Below, one piece after another: positions 1 through 9,029 of a stretch of 64,000 nt of DNA. Origin of the DNA: Dermabacter vaginalis (GTDB lineage: Bacteria; Actinomycetota; Actinomycetes; Actinomycetales; Dermabacteraceae). The stretch spans positions 62,001 to 126,000 of the forward strand of contig NZ_CP012117.1 of NCBI RefSeq assembly GCF_001678905.1, given 5' to 3'. The stretch's first letter is position 1. The number at the start of each line of letters is the position of its first letter. A model generated the notes under the pieces. The model searched no databases. It was not told the origin of the DNA and saw only the letters and a program-made list of their open reading frames with translations. The position numbers were made by a program, and so were the translations under genes.

Positions 1-1008
1 CCGAAACTACGCCAGGGCACCTATTTCCCTGAGTGGCTGCTGGAGCGTCGCAAGCGCGCCGAGTCCGCATTGATCACTGTTGTTGCCGACTGCTATCTCG
101 CTGGAGTCAGTACTCGCCGGATGGACAAGTTGGTCAAGACGTTGGGAATCGACCGGCTGTCGAAGTCCCAGGTCTCTCGCATGGCCGCCGAGTTGGACGA
201 GCACGTCGCCGAGTTTCGACACCGCCCACTAGGCGATGCTGGGCCGTTCACGTTCGTGACCGCCGACGCGTTGACGATGAAAGTTCGCGAGGGAGGTCGT
301 GTGGTCAACGCGGTCGTCATGCTCGCGACCGGGGTCAACGCCGACGGGCATCGCGAAGTCTTAGGGATGCGGGTCGCCACGAGCGAGACCGGCCCGGCCT
401 GGAACGAGTTTTTCGCCGATCCGGTCGCCCGAGGACTGTCCGGGGTCCGGCTGGTCACCTCCGACGCCCACCGAGGCATCGTGGAAGCGATCGCGGCGAA
501 CCTGCCCGGTGCCGTCTGGCAGCGTTGCCGCACTCACTACGCCGCGAACCTGATGAGCATCACTCCCAAGAGCTTGTGGCCGGCGGTCAAGGTCATGCTC
601 CACTCCGTCTATGACCAGCCTGACGCCGATGCTGTTCACGCCCAGTTCGACCGGCTACTGGACTACACCGCCGAGAAACTCCCCGACGTCGCAGACCACC
701 TCGATGCCGCCCGCGCTGACATTCTCGCGTTCACCAGCTTCCCGACCGAGGTCTGGCAGCAGATCTGGTCGAACAACCCCACCGAACGGCTGAACCGCGA
801 GATCCGGCGCCGCACCGATGCGGTTGGGATCTTCCCAAACCGGGAAGCGATTGTCCGGCTCGTCGGCGCCGTCCTGGCCGAGCAAACCGATGAATGGGCA
901 GAAGGCCGCCGCTACCTCGGCCTGGAAGTCCTCGCCAAGAGCCGCCTCAACCTGATCACCACACCCACAACCACGACCGATGCCGACATGCCCGCACTCG
1001 CAGGCTAA
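1..1008 (+). CDS. IS256-family transposase (5' partial)
   Basis: A DDE transposase of the IS256 (MULE-like) family catalyses cut-and-paste or copy-out movement of its element. The reading frame is open from base 1, so the N-terminus is cut by the window edge. Visible family features are the [14 protein letters not shown] segment near the start, a first catalytic Asp in FVTADALT, a second in LVTSDAHRG, the CRTHY segment typical of the family between them, and the catalytic Glu in [14 protein letters not shown]. About 336 residues are present, against roughly 400 for a full family member. The part seen is intact, so the enzyme may be active. Confidence 0.9.
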   Translation, partial: PKLRQGTYFPEWLLERRKRAESALITVVADCYLAGVSTRRMDKLVKTLGIDRLSKSQVSRMAAELDEHVAEFRHRPLGDAGPFTFVTADALTMKVREGGRVVNAVVMLATGVNADGHREVLGMRVATSETGPAWNEFFADPVARGLSGVRLVTSDAHRGIVEAIAANLPGAVWQRCRTHYAANLMSITPKSLWPAVKVMLHSVYDQPDADAVHAQFDRLLDYTAEKLPDVADHLDAARADILAFTSFPTEVWQQIWSNNPTERLNREIRRRTDAVGIFPNREAIVRLVGAVLAEQTDEWAEGRRYLGLEVLAKSRLNLITTPTTTTDADMPALAG

Positions 1009-1060
1009 AACCCCAAACGAGAGGAAAACGCCGTTACACCACTACAAGGGACTTGACCCC
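1..1060 (+). mobile_element. IS256-family insertion sequence, 3' part only
   Basis: The window opens inside this element. It contains the transposase and, downstream, a probable right inverted-repeat end at about 1030-1060, where a GGACTTGACC-type end typical of IS256/IS1081 relatives can be read. The left end lies outside the window, so the inverted repeat pair and target duplication cannot be checked. It abuts the remnant of a restriction-modification gene that starts being recognisable near 1385, and may have taken part in destroying it. Confidence 0.75.
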
Positions 1061-1384
1061 CAACTTGCTAAAAGCTTTGTAGTTGACTAGGAGTGCAGAT
1101 GGTCGTCGGCCCACCTGCAAGAACGAATAGCAAGCGGTATCGTCTACAGGTAGAGGTGCTACCCGCATCATTTGTCGAGACCCCGCGTCTATTCTTGCGC
1201 GCGAGATCCCGACTGGTTCACCCCCTCTACGGACGCCAGCCGGGTAGTGACGTGCCAGATACTCAGCGGTACAGCAGGCTAATCTCCAAACGTCCGCGGC
1301 AGCCGGAATTCCCAGTTCATAGCCGGTAATGACGCTATCCGATAGCGCCACTCCGCACTGGGGTCTTGTATCCAACGTGACCAG
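1061..1384. other. Gene-free junction between IS256 element and MmeI-like remnant
   Basis: I see no convincing gene here. Short open frames exist on both strands but none resembles a known protein or has a ribosome binding site. One feature is a perfect inverted repeat, CGCTATC-C-GATAGCG, at about 1334-1348. The stretch probably represents scrambled sequence left by insertion and deletion events at the edge of the element. Confidence 0.5.
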
Positions 1385-3072
1385 TTGTGCGATCCGGCGT
1401 GTGGCTGCGGCAACTTCCTTATCATCGCCTACCGCGAGCTTCGCGCCCTCGAGCTGAAGATCCACGAGCGGCTCCAGGAATTGAACAGTGGCGGCGTTCA
1501 GCTGGACCTCATGGCGGAAGATCTTGTGCACGTGCGCCTTCGCCAGTTCCACGGCATCGAGATCGAGGAGTGGCCCGCGACAATTGCCCGCACCGCGATG
1601 TTCCTCGTGGAGCATCAGGCAAACCAGGCCATGAACCTCACTCTCGGCTATTCGAAGCCGATGCTTCCCCTCCAGGATTCCGCCCAGATCACCGTGGGCA
1701 ACGCATTGCGCCTCGATTGGCGCGAGCTCGTGCCGACGGGCCCGAACACATTCATCATGGGCAATCCGCCGTTCATTGGGCAGTACACGAAGGCAGCGGA
1801 TCAAACGGAGGATATGAAGCTCGTGTGGGGCGAGCTTTACGACGGTTACCTCGAGTACGTGACCGCTTGGTTCAAAAGTCGAGCGATTTCTTCCGTTCCG
1901 TCACTGGCGGCCGCTTCGCGTTCGTGTCCACAAACTCCATTGCGCAGGGCCAGCCCGTTCCCGCGCTGTTTGGCCCGCTTTTCGACGTGGGCTGGCGTAT
2001 CCGTTTCGCCCACCAAACCTTCGCGTGGCAGAGCGAAGTACCCGGAAGTGCCGCCGTTCACTGTGTCATTACCGGCTACGACAAGCACGAACGCAGCGCC
2101 CCGCAGCTGTTCACCTACAACAATGTCAAAGGCGAGCCGCCCCAGGTTCCCGCAAAGCAGATCAATGCCTACCTCGTGGATGGGCCGAACGTACTTGTAC
2201 AGAAGCGATCAAAGGCGTTGAGCCCTCAGCTTCCGAAAGTTGCTTTCGGCTCTAAACCAGCTGACGGAGGCAACCTCATTGTCGAAGCCGATGAATATTC
2301 CGAAGTTGCCGCGGACCCCACCGCCGCGAAATATCTACGGGAGTTTCGTCAAGGTCGCGAAGTCGTTCGAGGCCTTGATCGTTGGTGCCTGTGGATGGCG
2401 GATGAAGACTTCGAGCCCAGCGACATCCAACGTGCACCGGTACTGAAAGAAAGAGTAGAAGCCTGCCGTCGGTGGCGCTCGTCGCAAACGACGGGCAGCG
2501 ATGCCTATAAGCTCCGAGACACGCCCCACTTGTTTAGGGGAAATGCGAACCGTCCGCTAGTGCCTTACGTAGGGATCCCCGCTGTGGTTTCGGAAGCAAG
2601 AAACTTTTACACTGTGCAACATCTCCCGGAGACAGTTATAACCGGAAACCAACTTTTTACTGCCGAGGACCCTGACGGTTTCCTTTTCGGCGTGATTTCG
2701 TCGTCGATGTTCATCACATGGCAGCGCGCGGTGGATGGCCAGCTTAAATCAGACTTACGCTTCTCGAACACGCTCGTGTGGAACAACCTCCCGCTCCCCG
2801 CCGTCGAACCGGAACTGCGCGAAAAGATCATCGAGGCGGGCAAGGGCGTGATCGCGGCGCGCGAGCTGCATCCCGAGCGTTCTCTCGCCGAGCACTACAA
2901 CCCCCTCGCGATGAGCCCCGCGCTTCTCAAGGCGCACGCTGCGCTCGATCGCGTCGTCGACAAAGCGTTCGGCGCGAAGAAACCGCTCCACTCGAACGAG
3001 GAGCGCCTCACCCTGCTCTTTGAGCGCTACGCAGAGATGACCGCCGCTGAAAACGAAGGCCCGCGGCGGTAG
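1385..3072 (+). pseudogene. MmeI-like type IIL restriction-modification enzyme, truncated and frameshifted
   Basis: The translation reads as the C-terminal two thirds of a MmeI-type fused restriction-methyltransferase. It has the SAM-binding motif CDPACGCGNFL at the very start, the catalytic NPPF motif at about 1768-1779, a target-recognition region, and a typical C-terminal ending (HPERSLAEHYNPLAMSP, then ALDRVVDKAF). The N-terminal endonuclease and helical spacer are missing. The methyltransferase half is in one frame and the remainder in another. The switch falls at a short A run near 1873-1877, and restoring one A rejoins the frames as WFKKSSDFF. Loss of the N-terminus is certain. The frameshift could be real decay or a homopolymer sequencing error. 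Confidence 0.85.
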
Positions 3073-3144
3073 TGCTTTTGCGGGCGTCAAAGCGCGACTT
3101 TGGCGGTCGCGGCGGCTTCTGCCGATCGACCCTGCATGGCTAAC

Positions 3145-3165
3145 ATCGCCTAAAGGTGATATTAT
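3145..3165 (+). promoter_or_regulatory. Probable ArsR operator and -10 box of a leaderless promoter
   Basis: An imperfect palindrome ATCGCCT-AA-AGGTGAT at 3145-3160 is followed by TATTAT (3160-3165), only six bases before the GTG start at 3172. That spacing suits a -10 hexamer with transcription starting at or next to the start codon, a leaderless arrangement common in actinobacteria. A palindrome overlapping the promoter fits autorepression by the ArsR-type product. No binding data are implied. Confidence 0.5.
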
Positions 3166-3171
3166 CGATCT

Positions 3172-3528
3172 GTGGCGATGTATATGGGTGAAGAAACCTC
3201 CCTCGAAGAACGTGAGAACTGGGTGACTCTCTTTAAGAGCCTCGCCGATGGTCATCGGCTTCAAATCATCCAGCATTTGCTGTTAGGCGAACACCGCGTG
3301 ACGGACCTCGTCGAGCACGTGGGTCTTGCGCAATCGACAGTGTCAACGCACGTGGCCTCGCTACGAAAAAGTGGGCTCCTCGCAAGCCACACGCATGGCC
3401 GCGCGACGTACTACACCTTGGCGTATCCCGAGGAAACGAAGACGCTTCTCACGGCGGCAAAGGCCTTCTTCGACGGCACCGAAAAACTGAGGCAAACCTC
3501 GCAGCCGGAGAGCACGAGCCATGACTAA
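3172..3528 (+). CDS. ArsR/SmtB-family metal-responsive repressor
   Basis: A 118-residue winged-helix repressor of the ArsR/SmtB family, which releases DNA on binding metal ions. The family core is visible: LFKSLADGHRLQIIQHLL, then VTDLVEHVGLAQSTVSTHVASLRKSGLL (recognition helix) and the wing GRATYYTLA. No CxC pair is seen in the helix-3 region, so arsenite sensing is unlikely; acidic/His residues near the C-terminus could bind Zn, Cd or Co. The GTG at 3172 is preferred because of the -10 box six bases upstream; an ATG two codons later is an alternative. It overlaps the downstream exporter gene by eight bases, which indicates one transcript. Confidence 0.88.
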   Translation: MAMYMGEETSLEERENWVTLFKSLADGHRLQIIQHLLLGEHRVTDLVEHVGLAQSTVSTHVASLRKSGLLASHTHGRATYYTLAYPEETKTLLTAAKAFFDGTEKLRQTSQPESTSHD

Positions 3529-4468
3529 ACCATCCGTGTCGCGCAGGCGCAAGCACTCTCACGAGGCACACGACCACAGCATCTCTGCCGACGCCGACCG
3601 CACGACTCTGTGGGTGGCCTTGATTGTGCTGAGCGTCTTTATGGTCGCCGAAGTCATCGTCAGCCTTCTGACTGGCTCCCTCGCACTGCTGTCGGATGCC
3701 GGGCACATGCTGTCCGACGTCGGAGCGATCGGGCTAGCGCTATGGACCATTCGCCTCGCCGCTCGGCCTGCCCAAGGGGCGTGGACCTGGGGCCTCAAAC
3801 GCGTGGAAACCATCTCCGCCGCGGTCAACGGCATTACGCTCCTGATCGTGGCTGGAGTCATCGCTGTGGAGGCAGTCCGGCGTCTGTTCGAACCACCCGA
3901 GGTCGACGGTGGCCCCGTGCTGATCGTTGCCCTGGTCGGGGTGGTCGTGAACATCGTCGTCGCGTGGTTGGTTGCTCGCGCCAATCGCTCAAGCCTCAAT
4001 ATCGAAGGTGCCTACCAACACATTCTTACCGACCTCTACGGCTTCCTCGGAACCATTGTTGCCGCGCTCATCATCATGGTGACCGGGTGGACTCTTGCCG
4101 ATGTCATTGCGTCCCTTCTGGTGTGTGCCCTCATGGTGCACGCAGCGTGGAATCTCTTGCGCGCCGTCGGCCGAATTCTGCTCGAAGCAGCCCCGGAAGG
4201 AATTGACCTCGAGGAAGTCACCACCCACTTTCTTGAACTTCCCCACGTGCAGCGCGTGCATGACCTGCATGTGTGGAGCGTCGCGAGCGACCTGCCGGCA
4301 CTATCAGCCCACATTGTTGTCGACGACGAGTGCTTTACCGACGGACATATTCCCGAATTACTCGGCCAAGTGCAGCACTGCGTCGCGGGACATTTCGACG
4401 TTGAACACTCTACCTTCCAGTTCGAGCCGCCTCATCACGGGCCAAAAGAACTCTCCGTTCACCCTTGA
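3521..4468 (+). CDS. Cation diffusion facilitator (CzcD/ZitB-like Zn/Cd exporter)
   Basis: A 315-residue inner-membrane proton-coupled exporter of divalent metals, with six predicted membrane segments in the first ~205 residues and a cytoplasmic ferredoxin-like C-terminal domain. The two metal-site motifs of the family are readable: DAGHMLSD in the second helix and HILTD in the fifth. The N-terminus carries a His-rich stretch (HSHEAHDHS), as in CzcD-type carriers. It overlaps the ArsR gene, so the pair forms a metal-inducible export operon. The metal cannot be fixed from sequence; Zn and Cd are the usual substrates. Confidence 0.92.
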   Translation: MTKPSVSRRRKHSHEAHDHSISADADRTTLWVALIVLSVFMVAEVIVSLLTGSLALLSDAGHMLSDVGAIGLALWTIRLAARPAQGAWTWGLKRVETISAAVNGITLLIVAGVIAVEAVRRLFEPPEVDGGPVLIVALVGVVVNIVVAWLVARANRSSLNIEGAYQHILTDLYGFLGTIVAALIIMVTGWTLADVIASLLVCALMVHAAWNLLRAVGRILLEAAPEGIDLEEVTTHFLELPHVQRVHDLHVWSVASDLPALSAHIVVDDECFTDGHIPELLGQVQHCVAGHFDVEHSTFQFEPPHHGPKELSVHP

Positions 4469-4576
4469 GCGGGCAAGGAGCACTGATCCGGCACTCTCCC
4501 GAGCAACGGAAGGGGTGCCTGCAAGCAAAGTTCCTCCTTGGCGAACGAGATGAGCGTGAACTTGAGTGCCTGGGCT

Positions 4577-5278
4577 CTATAGATAATCGCGAAAGTCCGC
4601 CAGTTCCTGGCCGACGCGAGAGATGTACGTCGGCAGCGCCATGCCTGTCATTGACGAGTAGTGAGTGATCCGAGCGACCTGAGTGCCATCTCCGCAACAC
4701 TCCCGAAGTGCACCGAGGGATGCGGGATCATGAAGTGCTCTGAAGGCCTCTGCACCAAGACAAATGATGAGTGGGTCGTGGCTACCGAGAGTTTGGAGTT
4801 CCTTGCACAGGCCCTCGATCTGCTCGCGCACGAAGCGTGGATCCCGTAGAAGCGTGTTGATGGGCATCGACTTGCTGCTTCGGAACGGCGCGAGCGTACC
4901 GTTTCGCATTTTCACGAGATCGGTAATGTACGCGCCCTCGAGTCCATTGCCTTTGCATGCCTCACGTAGACGCTTATCGCTTGTGCGACCACACTCTTCA
5001 TGAAAGCTCGCGAAGCTCAAATTGTCAGTGACGTCGGTGATGTCGGCGGCCCGCTCGGCAAAGTTGAGGGCGACGAGTACAAGATCTGTGCGTAGCGAAG
5101 GGAGCTCGGTATCCAACTGTTGCTGGCTCCGCACTTCTCCAAACGTGCGAACTACAGAATCGAGCTTCAATTGTGGAGCGCGGATGGGGTCGGGGTGCCA
5201 AGTCGATTCATTCCACACGGCCCAACTCCCGCAGAGACCGTAGCGCGTGCGCATTAAGTCGAAGATTTGGTAATCCAC
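4577..5278 (-). CDS. Hypothetical protein, distantly reminiscent of uracil-DNA-glycosylase fold
   Basis: A 233-residue soluble protein that I do not recognise with certainty. Several segments recall uncharacterised proteins with a uracil-DNA-glycosylase-like fold: LVALNFAERA near the first third, GAYITDLVKM in the middle, and THYSSMTG close to the end, the last resembling the H-[PY]-S motif of that superfamily. No catalytic role is claimed. The start is a GTG that gives the longest frame. It is divergent from the Mrr gene and lies in a small island of DNA-related genes, so a DNA-processing or defence role is possible but unproven. Confidence 0.6.
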   Translation of the reverse strand: MDYQIFDLMRTRYGLCGSWAVWNESTWHPDPIRAPQLKLDSVVRTFGEVRSQQQLDTELPSLRTDLVLVALNFAERAADITDVTDNLSFASFHEECGRTSDKRLREACKGNGLEGAYITDLVKMRNGTLAPFRSSKSMPINTLLRDPRFVREQIEGLCKELQTLGSHDPLIICLGAEAFRALHDPASLGALRECCGDGTQVARITHYSSMTGMALPTYISRVGQELADFRDYL

Positions 5279-5368
5279 TGACGAATCCCTCGAGATTAGT
5301 TCTTCAGTTAGTTGGCTCTGAGGGTAGCGTTGGAGAGGACTGGTTTTGAAATCGTTAGGACGTCCACC

Positions 5369-6310
5369 ATGGCTACCGACAATACCCCCACAATCGATGA
5401 GTTTCGGCCGGTGGTGTTAGCCGTTCTTGCTGACGGCAAAGTTCGTGGTTTTCGAGAATTATGTGAACTTGTTGCTGATGCCGCTGGGCTCACACAGGAG
5501 ACACGGAGTGAACGACTCAATTCGGGTCAGCCGCGATTCATGAATCGTACGGGGTGGGCGTGCTCGAGTATGACCAAGGCGGGCCTTCTCGAACGTCCGA
5601 AGCGGGGGACGTATCGCATCACCCCCAACGGTCTTCAAGTCGCACAACGGAACCTGCTTTCTTATACGGAAAAAGACCTGTTCGAGTGGAGGGCCTGGCA
5701 GGAATATCAGAATGAGGTCACCGCCCGGCGATCCGAAGACGCGCCCGCCCCCGCTGTGGTTAACGAGGCTGCTGAAGAGGCCGATCCGGTCGAGGCTATC
5801 GCTACGCGCACACGTGACTTCAACGCTCAGGTTGAAACCGACCTCCGGAAGCGCCTCCAGGAAAACTCGCCAGAGTTCTTTGAAAAAGCCGTCATCGACT
5901 TGTTGTGGGCAATGGGCTACGGCGGCGATTATGGCGAGAAGCAGCATGTTGGGCGCTCGGGCGATGGCGGGATTGATGGCATCATCCACCAGGATGCCCT
6001 CGGCCTCACGAACGTGTATATCCAGGCGAAACGCTACGCCGACACCAACAGGGTTGGTGAGCCCGAAATCCGCAACTTCATCGGCTCTCTCGATGCACAG
6101 GGTGCCAACCTCGGTGTATTCATCACGACCTCAACATTTCTAGACCGAGCGAAAGTCACCGCTGCCGGTTACCGTCACGGGCGGATCGTGCTGATCGACG
6201 GCTTGCGCCTCACGAAGCTGATGCTCGCCTACGGCGTCGGCGTCGAGAAGGCCCACGAGTTCACGCTCTATTCCGTGGACGAGGACTACTTCGAAGAAGA
6301 CATACAGTAG
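5369..6310 (+). CDS. mrr: Mrr-type restriction endonuclease
   Basis: A 313-residue protein with the two-domain architecture of Mrr, a type IV restriction enzyme that cuts modified foreign DNA. Residues ~5-95 form the N-terminal winged-helix (Mrr_N) domain. Residues ~165-300 form the catalytic domain, with the PD-(D/E)xK-type signature GDGGIDG (Asp203) and Q-A-K (Gln219, Lys221). The ATG at 5369 is chosen over an upstream start because AGGA sits eight bases before it and homology begins just after. Together with the MmeI-like remnant upstream it marks a small restriction island. The gene appears intact. Confidence 0.9.
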   Translation: MATDNTPTIDEFRPVVLAVLADGKVRGFRELCELVADAAGLTQETRSERLNSGQPRFMNRTGWACSSMTKAGLLERPKRGTYRITPNGLQVAQRNLLSYTEKDLFEWRAWQEYQNEVTARRSEDAPAPAVVNEAAEEADPVEAIATRTRDFNAQVETDLRKRLQENSPEFFEKAVIDLLWAMGYGGDYGEKQHVGRSGDGGIDGIIHQDALGLTNVYIQAKRYADTNRVGEPEIRNFIGSLDAQGANLGVFITTSTFLDRAKVTAAGYRHGRIVLIDGLRLTKLMLAYGVGVEKAHEFTLYSVDEDYFEEDIQ

Positions 6311-6314
6311 AAAT

Positions 6315-6344
6315 GGCCCGCCAAGCGTTGCCGTTCGGCGGGCC
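6315..6344. terminator. Hairpin between convergent mrr and PEP-hydrolase-like genes
   Basis: GGCCCGCC and GGCGGGCC form a perfect eight-base-pair stem around a 14-base loop in the short gap between two convergent genes. Read on the minus strand it is followed by ATTTCT. The position and structure suit a shared terminator, though the T tract is weak. Confidence 0.55.
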
Positions 6345-6364
6345 GAGAGGCAAGGGCAGAGCTC

Positions 6365-7192
6365 TTACTCGGAGAACGTGATCTGAGTGAACTTCTCCGT
6401 CTGCTCGCGGATGCCCGTTTCGGTGGGGAACCGCTCGATGGAGGAAGCGCCGTAGAAGCCGACGATGCCGTCGGTGTTATCGAGAATGTATTGAGCATCC
6501 TCGGGATTGGCGATCGGGCCGCCGTGGCAGAGGCACAGGATGTCCGGGTTCACGCTTCGTGCAGCGTCGGCGAGCTCTTGGACCTTCTTGGCTGACTCCT
6601 CGAGAGTGAGAGCGGTCTGCGCACCGATCGTGCCCGAGGTCGTGAGGCCCATATGGGGCACGAGAATATCGGCGCCTGCAGCGGCCATTTCTTTCGCCTG
6701 TTCGATGTCGAAGACGTAGGGCGAGGTGAGAAGATCAAGCTCATTCGCCATGCGAATCATGTCGATCTCGGGGCCAAAGCCCATGCCGGTTTCCTCGAGA
6801 TTCGCGCGGAAAACACCGTCGATGAGGCCAACCGTCGGAAAATTCTGTACACCCGCGAAGCCGATCTCTTTGACCTGCTTCAAGAAATGCGGCATCACGC
6901 GGAACGGATCCGTGCCGTTCACGCCCGCGAGCACAGGGGTGTGCTTCACAACCGGAAGCACCTCGTTTGCCATCTCCATGACGATGCCGTTCGCGTCTCC
7001 ATAGGCGAGGAGCCCGGAGAGTGAGCCGCGGCCAGCCATGCGGAAGCGTCCGGAGTTGTAAATGACGAGGAGGTCAATACCGCCGGCCTCCGCCGACTTC
7101 GCCGAAATACCCGTTCCGGCACCGCCGCCGATGATGGGCTTTCCGCTCGCGACCTTTGCACGCAGCGCTTCAAGGATTTCTTTGCGGGACAT
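6365..7192 (-). CDS. PEP-hydrolase-like TIM-barrel protein
   Basis: A 275-residue protein of the phosphoenolpyruvate hydrolase-like family, a TIM-barrel fold related to isocitrate-lyase/PEP-mutase enzymes. Family features visible are the [15 protein letters not shown] segment near the N-terminus, [11 protein letters not shown] in the middle, [10 protein letters not shown], and [12 protein letters not shown] near the end. The ATG at 7192 is used because it follows the stop of the upstream gene by one base. The partner gene is a Tm-1-like ATP-binding protein; the two are fused in plant Tm-1-type proteins, so they probably act on the same unknown metabolite. The substrate is not known. Confidence 0.85.
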   Translation of the reverse strand: MSRKEILEALRAKVASGKPIIGGGAGTGISAKSAEAGGIDLLVIYNSGRFRMAGRGSLSGLLAYGDANGIVMEMANEVLPVVKHTPVLAGVNGTDPFRVMPHFLKQVKEIGFAGVQNFPTVGLIDGVFRANLEETGMGFGPEIDMIRMANELDLLTSPYVFDIEQAKEMAAAGADILVPHMGLTTSGTIGAQTALTLEESAKKVQELADAARSVNPDILCLCHGGPIANPEDAQYILDNTDGIVGFYGASSIERFPTETGIREQTEKFTQITFSE

Positions 7193-7193
7193 G

Positions 7194-8435
7194 TCAGTTC
7201 TCCTTCTTTCCCGATTGGTTGCGGATAAGTTCGTGGAGGCGTTCGGCCATTGCGCGGCCGAAGCCCTCGTCATTGATGGCACAGCCTTGCTCGTGCACGG
7301 CAACGGGGCTGCCTTCGAGGCTCTGCTTCACGGCGTCAAAAAGTGCGGTATCTGCTTCGGGGTCATGGAATGGGCCGCCCTCAACATCGATGCCACTCAA
7401 GCCTTTTGAGGGAATGAAAAGCTCGGTGGGCCCCTTCGCGGCGGCAAGCTTCGTGCCGATGCGGCGACCCAGTTCGTGTGTCTCGGTGGGGGAGGTGCGC
7501 ATGAGAGTGACCGTCGGGTTGTGCACGAGGAATGTGCGGCCCTCAAATTCGCTCGGGACCGAGTCTTTTGGACCGAAGTTCACCATGTCGAGGGCGCCAA
7601 GGCTCACCACTTGCGGCGTTCCCGTACGCCCTGCCATCTCGAGCCGGTCGGGTCCGGCACTTAGCACTCCGCCCACAAGATCGTCGGCGAGTTCCGTTGT
7701 CGTCAGGTCGCACACGCCAACAATCAATTCCGACTCGATGAGCTTTTCCATTGCCCGGCCGCCTGTGCCGGTCGCGTGAAACACGAGTACTTCGTAGCCG
7801 AGATCCGAGAGAGTCTTGCGAGCCTCATCTGCTGCGGGAGTGGTGAGCCCGAACATCGTGAGTCCCACGAGAGGGCGGTGCTCAACAGGGGTTCTCTTCG
7901 TGCGTGCTTCGAATTCCTTCGCCATTCCTGCGATTGCTGCGGCCGCATTGCCGAGTACCATCGCAGAAATCGAGTTGATGCCGGCAACATCCACGACCGA
8001 GTACATAAGTGTCGTGTCCGTTTCGCCGACATACGGAGAAACATCCCCCGAGGCCATGGTCGACACGAGAAGCTTCGGAAAGCCCACCGGAACCGCTTGC
8101 ATCGCGGGCGCGGCCACAGACGAACCGCCCGAGCCACCGACCGCAAGAAGACCGTGAATGCGGCCCTCTTCCGCGAGCTTCTGCACGATCGTGGCAGCAC
8201 CGCGACCCATGACCGCCATCATTTCGCCGCGGTCGCGGCGCTCTCTAAGTTTCGCGGCATCCTCGCCGGCGGCCTCGATAACTTCGTCGGAAGAGACATC
8301 CGCGAAATCGGCCGTGGAAAACGAGCCGACGTCGACGGCGAGCACGTTGACTCCCAATTCTGTGAGACGCCCTTTCAGCCAGGCATAGTCTTCGGCTTTT
8401 GTATCGAGCGTTCCTACCAAGGCAATGGTCGTCAT
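7194..8435 (-). CDS. Tm-1-like ATP-binding (UPF0261) protein
   Basis: A 413-residue member of the UPF0261/Tm-1-like family, named after the tomato Tm-1 virus-resistance protein. The characteristic N-terminus [18 protein letters not shown] is present, as are the Gly-rich [11 protein letters not shown] and the segments [24 protein letters not shown] and [17 protein letters not shown]. The start at 8435 is supported by AAGGAG six bases upstream; six further codons could be read before it. It forms a two-gene operon with the PEP-hydrolase-like gene, separated by one base. The metabolic role of bacterial members is not established. Confidence 0.88.
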   Translation of the reverse strand: MTTIALVGTLDTKAEDYAWLKGRLTELGVNVLAVDVGSFSTADFADVSSDEVIEAAGEDAAKLRERRDRGEMMAVMGRGAATIVQKLAEEGRIHGLLAVGGSGGSSVAAPAMQAVPVGFPKLLVSTMASGDVSPYVGETDTTLMYSVVDVAGINSISAMVLGNAAAAIAGMAKEFEARTKRTPVEHRPLVGLTMFGLTTPAADEARKTLSDLGYEVLVFHATGTGGRAMEKLIESELIVGVCDLTTTELADDLVGGVLSAGPDRLEMAGRTGTPQVVSLGALDMVNFGPKDSVPSEFEGRTFLVHNPTVTLMRTSPTETHELGRRIGTKLAAAKGPTELFIPSKGLSGIDVEGGPFHDPEADTALFDAVKQSLEGSPVAVHEQGCAINDEGFGRAMAERLHELIRNQSGKKEN

Positions 8436-8575
8436 TATGCACTCCTTCGTCATCGACTTCTTCCACGGTAGATCTCTGGGATGGGCACTGGCTAGGAAGC
8501 CACCTCCTCAGCCGGCCCTTACGGTTTCGAGACCACTCATGGGCTACGCGTACATGTGTGGCTAAGAACGCCCAG

Positions 8576-8602
8576 GTTCGTTATCAGTCCGTGATGTTTA
8601 CT
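8576..8602 (+). promoter_or_regulatory. Motif shared with the three ESX cassettes, upstream of T7SS locus 1
   Basis: The sequence TCCGTGATGTTTA at 8588-8600 differs at one position from TCCGTGATGTTCA, found about 174 bases upstream of the WXG100 genes of cassettes A and C. It is preceded by CGTTAT, as in cassette A. It lies about 65 bases before the adaptor start at 8665. The motif reads on the plus strand in both places although the genes run in opposite directions, so if functional it would have to be a symmetric or orientation-independent site. Confidence 0.35.
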
Positions 8603-8664
8603 GGGGCACGTACGAAAATCCCGAAGAACGTGTACGTGAAGGATTGAGAAAACGGGGGATCGAC

Positions 8665-9003
8665 ATGCACTACGACATCGACGACAGGGCAGCCCAGGCC
8701 ACCATCTCGCAAACGGCCGGAACCGTCTCAGAAATCGAATCTGCCGACACGAACCTGAAGGATGATGCGTCGAGTTTGGGGGGCAGGCTCACGCACAGCC
8801 CTAAAACGGCGGCCGCCCTCACGGGTGATGTTGCCACCGCCTTTGAGGCAGCGGGTGAAGCCCTCGTGGGGATGGTGAACAACAACCTCCAGTCGTCGTC
8901 GGATGCGGTGAAGTCGTACATCGATGGTGACAACCAGATGTGTACGCTCGCCGATGCGGGACGGCAGCAGGCCTACGTGACCGACATGCCCGGCATCAAC
9001 TAA
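8665..9003 (+). CDS. WXG100-sized T7SS adaptor (DUF6507-like)
   Basis: A 112-residue, mostly helical protein with no signal peptide. It belongs to the same family as the adaptor genes at 54772, 58307 and 62080. Shared marks are MHYDID at the start, L-x-HSP near residue 45, Y-x-x-GD-x-x-M near residue 85, and a final DMPG-I/V. I recall such proteins being filed as DUF6507. By analogy with LXG-associated helical (Lap) partners of T7SS toxins, it may bind the N-terminal domain of the next gene's product and present it for secretion; this is inference. A purine-rich GGGGGA precedes the chosen ATG. Confidence 0.7.
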   Translation: MHYDIDDRAAQATISQTAGTVSEIESADTNLKDDASSLGGRLTHSPKTAAALTGDVATAFEAAGEALVGMVNNNLQSSSDAVKSYIDGDNQMCTLADAGRQQAYVTDMPGIN

Positions 9004-9029
9004 GCACGATCGACGAGTGAGGAACAGCA

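Noticed and set aside
1093..1329. 78-codon frame in the gap after the IS256 element
   Set aside because: It has no recognisable sequence, no ribosome binding site and lies in scrambled junction DNA.
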